From Rhodospirillales bacterium (GTDB taxonomy: Bacteria; Pseudomonadota; Alphaproteobacteria; MPNO01; UBA2964), in contig PBWY01000115.1 in assembly GCA_002727395.1 (NCBI GenBank), positions 1 through 10,601 of the forward strand: a stretch of 10,601 nucleotides of DNA, given 5' to 3'. Position numbers and translations under genes: made by a program. Numbering within the stretch: the first letter of the stretch is position 1; the number at the start of each line of letters is the position of its first letter. This document shows positions 6,360-10,601 of the stretch, piece after piece. Under the pieces are notes generated by a model, which saw nothing but the letters and a program-made list of their open reading frames with translations, had not been told where the DNA came from and did not search any database.

Positions 6360-7270
6360 TGAGCGAGGTTTTAGATAATCGGAACGCGGTAAAGGGCGCA
6401 CTTTGGATGTGTGCCGCCTCAATTATGATAGCTATTTCGGCCTCCTGCATTAGAGAACTTTCTCAAACCTACAACACTTTTCAACTAGTATTTTTTAGAA
6501 GCGCGATCGGTTTGCTACTCCTGTCCCCTTGGATGTTAAAAACTGCAAAGAGGGGTAAACTCTCTACAACTAGGTTCCCACTTTATGTTTTGCGAACAGC
6601 TCTTAGCTATACTGGTATGGTCTGTGTGTTTTTTGCTTTAGCACGTATGCCGATTGGAGAGGTCTACGCGTTATTGTTTTTAGTACCCATCATCACAATT
6701 GTTATGGCTGTTTTTCTTTTAAGTGAAAAAGCTGGCATTGAGGCTTTGGCAGCATGCGGAATCGCTTTTATCGGTGCTTTGGTTATATTGCGTCCTGGCG
6801 TAATAGCCATAAGTCTAGCTGCAATTGCCGTATTAGTTACCGCGGTGACATATGCAGGGACAAATATTTGTATTAAAGCATTATCAAAAACCGATACTCC
6901 AGCCCAAATTACATTTTATGGCCAACTATTGGCCCTACCATTAGCCCTTGGGCCGGCATTATATTTCTGGAAAATGCCTTTGTTTTCAGATCTTCCAATG
7001 ATCTTCGCCCTTGGGACTTTGCAGCTTTTAGCAGGTTTATTCCATGCCTACTCCGTGCGGGCGGCGGATGCACGTATTGTACAGCCTTTTAATTTTGTAC
7101 GTTTGCCCGCCAGTGTATTATTTGCTTTCATATTTTTTAGTGAATTACCATCATCATGGACTTGGCTTGGAGCAGGAATGATTTTTACAAGCTCCTATTA
7201 TGTTTTGTATAAGGAGGCTGAAAGCCGGAAAAAACCTAACGACGAAGCAGAAACTCTCGGCCCAACTTGA
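6359..7270 (+). CDS. EamA/DMT superfamily transporter, substrate unknown
   Basis: The 303-residue product is an inner-membrane protein of the drug/metabolite transporter superfamily, with two tandem EamA domains (about 13-145 and 150-287) and about ten helices. The first repeat ends with the characteristic PIGEVYALLFLVPIITIVMA and LSEKAGIEALAACGIAFIGALVILRPG segments. The second contains PFNFVRLPASVLFAFIFFSELP. Family members export or import amino acids, nucleosides, riboflavin or S-adenosylmethionine; nothing here decides the substrate. I take the GTG at 6359, which overlaps the surf1 stop and is preceded by GGAGGCAAAGG (6340-6350). An ATG at 6287, inside surf1, would add 24 non-membrane residues and is less likely. 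Its 3' end overlaps the convergent pncB by 35 bases. It is not a usual part of oxidase operons. Confidence 0.9.
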   Translation: MSEVLDNRNAVKGALWMCAASIMIAISASCIRELSQTYNTFQLVFFRSAIGLLLLSPWMLKTAKRGKLSTTRFPLYVLRTALSYTGMVCVFFALARMPIGEVYALLFLVPIITIVMAVFLLSEKAGIEALAACGIAFIGALVILRPGVIAISLAAIAVLVTAVTYAGTNICIKALSKTDTPAQITFYGQLLALPLALGPALYFWKMPLFSDLPMIFALGTLQLLAGLFHAYSVRAADARIVQPFNFVRLPASVLFAFIFFSELPSSWTWLGAGMIFTSSYYVLYKEAESRKKPNDEAETLGPT

Positions 7271-8417
7271 CACGAGGCTTACCATCATACTCAATTATAT
7301 CTGCAGTGGCATAAGTTTCACTCCAAGTTGTCGGCAGATAACTGCCAGTTCCAATAACATCAACGGGGGCTTTAGCTTCAGAGAACAAATGGCATTTATC
7401 TGGCCCAAAGCCGCTTGAGGCTACTATTTTTGCTCTTTGATATCCCTCACTGTCTAATGCTTCTCTAAGCCGCCAAACTGCTGCAGCGGATACACCTGGT
7501 CCTACTAGATAAGAAAGTTGCGTCTCGGATCTGTAACCGCGCACAACTTCTGGAACGTGCCGATCCAAAACTGCATAAGAAGCTGCGGGATCTAATTTCT
7601 CAATATAACGGCTTCCGGGAGTATCAAGCCTAAACGATAATAAACCTTGTTCCACAAGTTCTGGGAATTTCTCACAGACTTGTAAGCTATCAGAAATTTC
7701 GTTTCCAAAATAGTCAACAAGAACAGTCATCGGTAAATCAGGGAATGTCTGTTGAAACATTTCAGCAGCTCGAAGTGTGCTACCCGCATAGCCAATGAAG
7801 GCATGAGGCATTGTACCCCTCCCTTTCTCTTGACCAAAATAATGGGCGGTGGCATCTGTAGCATTACCTATAAATCCTAATGCACCATTTTGTTTTTGTG
7901 CTTTAGAGGAACCTACAGACGCTGCATAGGCCATCATTTCCGCCATATTCGTACCAGCACAGTGGCGGGCATCCATTGCCAAAAATGCAACATTTGGTAG
8001 GTCCGAACACATTGAATAAGCATTGTAAGCGGCTACGCAAGCGGGGCCGAGTTTCTGTAATAATAAAGTTTCAAGATCTACTAGTTCAGATAGTTGGCCA
8101 GTGATGTAAGCGATAGGTTCGCCTGCGCCAACCCAATCACCCTCTTGGTACTTGAGTTCAATCTCAAAATTGGTAAGGCGTTCCTTGGAAACCGAAGTTA
8201 GCCAATTCAACGCAAGTCTCGGCGCCGATATTACTGGCCGGCGCATGAAAAGAGCATAAGTCACAATTGAGTCACCAAATTCCGCAACAGTTTTTTTTGT
8301 ATGCGCAAAATATTTATCGGTCCAGGATTGAATTTGTAATTCTTCAATTGGCCAAGCAGCTTCGCCCTCTTTATTTAGGTGCTCAGTACTGCTATTTATA
8401 TTTTCATTGGTTTTCAT
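7236..8417 (-). CDS. pncB: nicotinate phosphoribosyltransferase
   Basis: This cytosolic enzyme makes nicotinate mononucleotide from nicotinate and PRPP, normally with ATP hydrolysis, in NAD salvage (Preiss-Handler pathway). The 393-residue product (Met7 of the longest frame) shows the type II phosphoribosyltransferase features. RHCAGTNMAEMMAYAA lies at about 151-166 and GTMPHAFIGY at about 201-210, with His205 as the likely phosphorylated histidine. VLVDYFG (about 232-238) occupies the usual VDT-Y position. The phosphate-binding segments IVASSGFG (about 331-338) and VIGTGSYL (about 354-361) follow. This GTMPHA subgroup is shared with archaeal and alphaproteobacterial enzymes. An ATG at 8435 would add six residues; the ATG at 8417 is better because TAAGAGA (8430-8424) sits six bases before it. 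It is convergent with the EamA gene and divergent from thrC. Confidence 0.9.
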   Translation of the reverse strand: MKTNENINSSTEHLNKEGEAAWPIEELQIQSWTDKYFAHTKKTVAEFGDSIVTYALFMRRPVISAPRLALNWLTSVSKERLTNFEIELKYQEGDWVGAGEPIAYITGQLSELVDLETLLLQKLGPACVAAYNAYSMCSDLPNVAFLAMDARHCAGTNMAEMMAYAASVGSSKAQKQNGALGFIGNATDATAHYFGQEKGRGTMPHAFIGYAGSTLRAAEMFQQTFPDLPMTVLVDYFGNEISDSLQVCEKFPELVEQGLLSFRLDTPGSRYIEKLDPAASYAVLDRHVPEVVRGYRSETQLSYLVGPGVSAAAVWRLREALDSEGYQRAKIVASSGFGPDKCHLFSEAKAPVDVIGTGSYLPTTWSETYATADIIEYDGKPRVKLGREFLLRR

Positions 8418-8465
8418 AAATTTTCTCTTACACATAAAGCGAATAATCTATCCCATTCAAGCACA

Positions 8466-8494
8466 TATATAATGAGTTAGGGTAGGGTCATAAA
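8466..8494 (-). promoter_or_regulatory. candidate pncB promoter
   Basis: Read on the minus strand, TTTATG (8494-8489) and TATATA (8471-8466) form weak -35 and -10 hexamers with a 17-base spacer, about 50 bases before the chosen pncB start. No NadQ- or NrtR-like operator could be recognised. The pattern match is weak. Confidence 0.25.
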
Positions 8495-8594
8495 GATATC
8501 GGTTTTTTTAAATTAGTAATTTCTGAGAAGCCATAATTTAAAAGTGGGGAAAGTAGCGTTTTTTCTTATGTACCATGGATTGTTCCTCAGTTAG

Positions 8595-8622
8595 TTGGCC
8601 AAAAGTATTCCTAGTCTATAGT
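8595..8622 (+). promoter_or_regulatory. candidate thrC promoter
   Basis: TTGGCC (8595-8600) and TATAGT (8617-8622) match -35 and -10 hexamers at a 16-base spacing, putting transcription start about 30 bases before the thrC start codon. The direct repeat AGTATTC (8604-8610 and 8620-8626) overlaps the spacer and the -10 box, a place where a regulator could bind. The leader is too short for a peptide-based attenuator, and no terminator hairpin is seen in it. Confidence 0.3.
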
Positions 8623-8646
8623 ATTCTGGTACTAAATAAGTTTTAG

Positions 8647-8653
8647 AAAGGAG
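8647..8653 (+). promoter_or_regulatory. strong ribosome binding site fixing the thrC TTG start
   Basis: AAAGGAG lies six bases before the TTG at 8660. It is the best Shine-Dalgarno sequence in the window and supports a non-ATG start that gives the canonical threonine synthase N-terminus (MRYVSTRG). Confidence 0.75.
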
Positions 8654-8659
8654 AAAAAA

Positions 8660-10051
8660 TTGCGCTATGTAAGCACTCGTGGCTCTGCCCCTGTACTCGA
8701 ATTTGAGGATGTCGTTCTTGCTGGTCTTGCCGTAGATGGAGGACTTTACGTCCCTGAAGAATATCCCTATTTTTCTAGTGGCCAAATAGAAGCGATGCGT
8801 GGGTTAAACTATGTAGATCTGGCTTACAAGGTTTTAGAACCATTTGTTGATGGTGCTATCAATCCTGACGCACTTAAAGGCCTAATTAATAATTCATATA
8901 AAAATTTTGCACACCCTGAAATCGCTCCAATTATAAAATTGGATGAAAATGTATTTATTTTGGAATTATTTCATGGTCCAACCCTGGCCTTTAAAGACTT
9001 TGCCCTTCAAGTTTTAGCTAGGTTGTTTGACTGTATATTGTTAAAGCGGAGACAACGAATAACAATAGTCGCTGCTACGTCTGGTGATACAGGCTCTGCC
9101 GCAATAGAGGCATGCCTTAAACGTGAGGCTATAGAAATATTTATTTTGCATCCGAAAGGTCGCGTTTCAGATATTCAACGTCGTCAAATGACAACCGTCA
9201 AAGAGGATAATGTGCATAATATTGCGATAGAAGGTACTTTTGATGATTGTCAGGAGCTTGTTAAACAAATGTTTAATGACCCTACGTTCCGAGCTGAGCA
9301 AAATCTGTCTGCTGTAAATTCAATTAATTGGGCTCGAATTATGGTTCAGGTGGTTTATTATTTCGCTTCTTCTTTAAAACTAGGGGCTCCGGGAAGAGGT
9401 ATTGCATATTCGGTACCAACCGGAAATTTCGGTGATATTTTTGCCGGTTATGTTGCTACTAAAATGGGATTACCAATAGAAAAATTAATTATCGCTACAA
9501 ATACCAACGATATTTTATCCCGTTTTATGAAAAATGGTGAAATGCAAATAAAAGAGGTAATACCCACGCTGAGTCCTGCCATGGATATTCAAGTGTCTAG
9601 TAACTTTGAAAGATTATTGTTCGATCTTTATGAAGGCGATGGGCCAATGGTGAAACAAAAGATGGATGAATTTAAAAAAAGTGGGAAAATGGTCGTTACC
9701 TCTGGTGTACTGAAGAAGGCGAAGAAAATATTCGCTTCTTGCAGCCTTAATGATAACGGAATCAAAAATCAAATATTAGAAACCTACGAAGCCACCGGTC
9801 TTATTGTGGACCCGCACACAGCTACAGGAGTTCATGCCGCGACAAACTGTTCTAAAGAAAAAGTTCCGATTGTTGCATTATCCACTGCGCATCCGGCAAA
9901 GTTTCCTGATGCTGTTCAGAACGCAATTAAAATTAAACCAGAGCTACCTGACCATCTATCTGATTTGCTTGATCGTCCCGAATTTTTCGATGTTTTGCCA
10001 AATAATATCGAAGCCGTTAAGTCTTATATCCGTAAAACTGCTTTCAAATAA
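8660..10051 (+). CDS. thrC: threonine synthase
   Basis: ThrC converts O-phosphohomoserine to threonine and phosphate, the last step of threonine synthesis, using pyridoxal phosphate in the cytosol. The 463-residue protein is of the long, proteobacterial/fungal type. It begins with the typical MRYVSTRG, then DGGLYVPE (26-33). The cofactor lysine is Lys112 in HGPTLAFKDFALQ. ATSGDTGSAA (139-148) and PTGNFGDIFAGY (253-264) form the substrate- and phosphate-binding loops, and DPHTATG (384-390) follows. All key residues seem intact. The start is TTG, chosen for its ribosome binding site and N-terminus. In many alphaproteobacteria thrC directly follows surf1 and is followed by an M16 peptidase. Here a transporter and a reversed pncB separate it from surf1, and a convergent YqgE gene follows it. 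Confidence 0.96.
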   Translation: MRYVSTRGSAPVLEFEDVVLAGLAVDGGLYVPEEYPYFSSGQIEAMRGLNYVDLAYKVLEPFVDGAINPDALKGLINNSYKNFAHPEIAPIIKLDENVFILELFHGPTLAFKDFALQVLARLFDCILLKRRQRITIVAATSGDTGSAAIEACLKREAIEIFILHPKGRVSDIQRRQMTTVKEDNVHNIAIEGTFDDCQELVKQMFNDPTFRAEQNLSAVNSINWARIMVQVVYYFASSLKLGAPGRGIAYSVPTGNFGDIFAGYVATKMGLPIEKLIIATNTNDILSRFMKNGEMQIKEVIPTLSPAMDIQVSSNFERLLFDLYEGDGPMVKQKMDEFKKSGKMVVTSGVLKKAKKIFASCSLNDNGIKNQILETYEATGLIVDPHTATGVHAATNCSKEKVPIVALSTAHPAKFPDAVQNAIKIKPELPDHLSDLLDRPEFFDVLPNNIEAVKSYIRKTAFK

Positions 10052-10142
10052 TGCCCGAAGAATAAGAAAACTTTTGACAGAATTTTGTTAGTTAAAGGTT
10101 TGTAGCTGGTTATTGAAATAGTATCTGTTTAACAAGATTATT

Positions 10143-10601
10143 TTAAGCGTGGCCAGACTGTCCAGATAACATATTGAAATCTATTCCTATTTTTTTCATA
10201 GCATTTTCCCAAATATTTTCGGGTTTGTTGTCAAATACCAAAGTGTTGTCTGCCGGAAGGCTAAGCCAACCATTCGCTTGTATTTCTTGGTCAAGTTGGC
10301 CCGGTGCCCAACCAGCATATCCTAAAGTTAGGATACTTCTTTCCGGTCCCTTGCCATCAGCAATAGATTTTAGAATGTCGATGGTAGCAGTTAATGCAAC
10401 TTCGTCATTTATTACTAATGTTGCATCCTTGATATAATCAGCGGAGTGGAGAACAAACCCGCGTCCAGTTTCTACAGGCCCTCCAAAATGAACGCTTATT
10501 TTTTGATCAGCAGAATCAGTACTTATATTCAATTGATCTAGTAATTCGGGAAAGCTGACACTATCAACAATCTTGTTAATTACTAGGCCCATTGCACCGT
10601 C
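10143..10601 (-). CDS. YqgE/AlgH family protein, N-terminus beyond the window
   Basis: The gene enters from the right edge of the window; 153 codons plus the stop are visible. The usual family length is about 185-190, so roughly 35 N-terminal residues are missing. An ATG at 10592 is internal: the frame stays open to the edge and reads DGAMGLVINK, the conserved core of the family. Other hallmarks are VHFGGPVETGRGFVLHS, LGYAGWAPGQLDQEI and NGWLSLPAD. The family (DUF179) has a known fold but no settled biochemical role; the AlgH name comes from alginate regulation in Pseudomonas. It is convergent with thrC across 91 bases in which I see no convincing terminator. Confidence 0.92.
   Translation of the reverse strand, partial: DGAMGLVINKIVDSVSFPELLDQLNISTDSADQKISVHFGGPVETGRGFVLHSADYIKDATLVINDEVALTATIDILKSIADGKGPERSILTLGYAGWAPGQLDQEIQANGWLSLPADNTLVFDNKPENIWENAMKKIGIDFNMLSGQSGHA

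Noticed and set aside
8436..8659. Riboswitch or attenuator in the pncB-thrC divergent region
   Set aside because: No conserved riboswitch motif, leader peptide with Thr/Ile codons or terminator/antiterminator pair was visible; only weak promoter-like hexamers.
10052..10142. Possible terminator between thrC and yqgE
   Set aside because: CTTTTGAC and GTTAAAG could pair weakly, but the stem is short and bulged, and no T-run follows on either strand.

Overview
The window reads as a chromosomal segment of an AT-rich alphaproteobacterium, possibly a free-living marine or Rhodospirillales-like lineage. The evidence is gene order and family type: an aa3-type cytochrome c oxidase operon (coxB-coxA-ctaB-small coxF-like gene-ctaG-coxC-surf1), with threonine synthase a short distance downstream. 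That arrangement is characteristic of alphaproteobacteria, the group related to mitochondria. The exact lineage cannot be fixed from the sequence alone.

Layout. Positions 1-201 are non-coding as far as can be seen, but hold a sharply GC-rich island (about 50-118) with a short terminal inverted repeat, then an AT-rich stretch with a candidate promoter. Positions 235-5284 carry the tightly packed oxidase genes on the plus strand: subunit II (coxB), subunit I (coxA), heme O synthase (ctaB), a 43-residue CoxF-like membrane peptide, the CuB-inserting chaperone ctaG and subunit III (coxC). The last junctions overlap by four bases. A gap of about 350 bases follows, where most alphaproteobacteria carry a small DUF983 membrane-protein gene. 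The gap contains what looks like a decayed copy of that gene, with two in-frame stops. surf1 (5637-6359) closes the oxidase cluster and is translationally coupled to a ten-helix EamA/DMT transporter (6359-7270).

The rest is housekeeping metabolism. A nicotinate phosphoribosyltransferase gene lies on the minus strand (7236-8417) and overlaps the transporter tail to tail by 35 bases. After a divergent 240-base promoter region comes thrC (threonine synthase, 8660-10051; TTG start with a strong ribosome binding site). Last is a minus-strand YqgE/AlgH-family gene cut off by the window end.

How the genes work together: coxB, coxA and coxC encode the three core subunits of the terminal oxidase. CtaB makes heme O on the way to heme A, CtaG delivers copper to CuB, and Surf1 assists heme a3 insertion. 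No heme A synthase (ctaA) or Sco-type CuA chaperone is present here. I found no phage, CRISPR, insertion sequence, rRNA or tRNA, and no convincing undescribed multi-gene system. The most interesting signals are the probable DUF983 relic and the GC-rich island before coxB.
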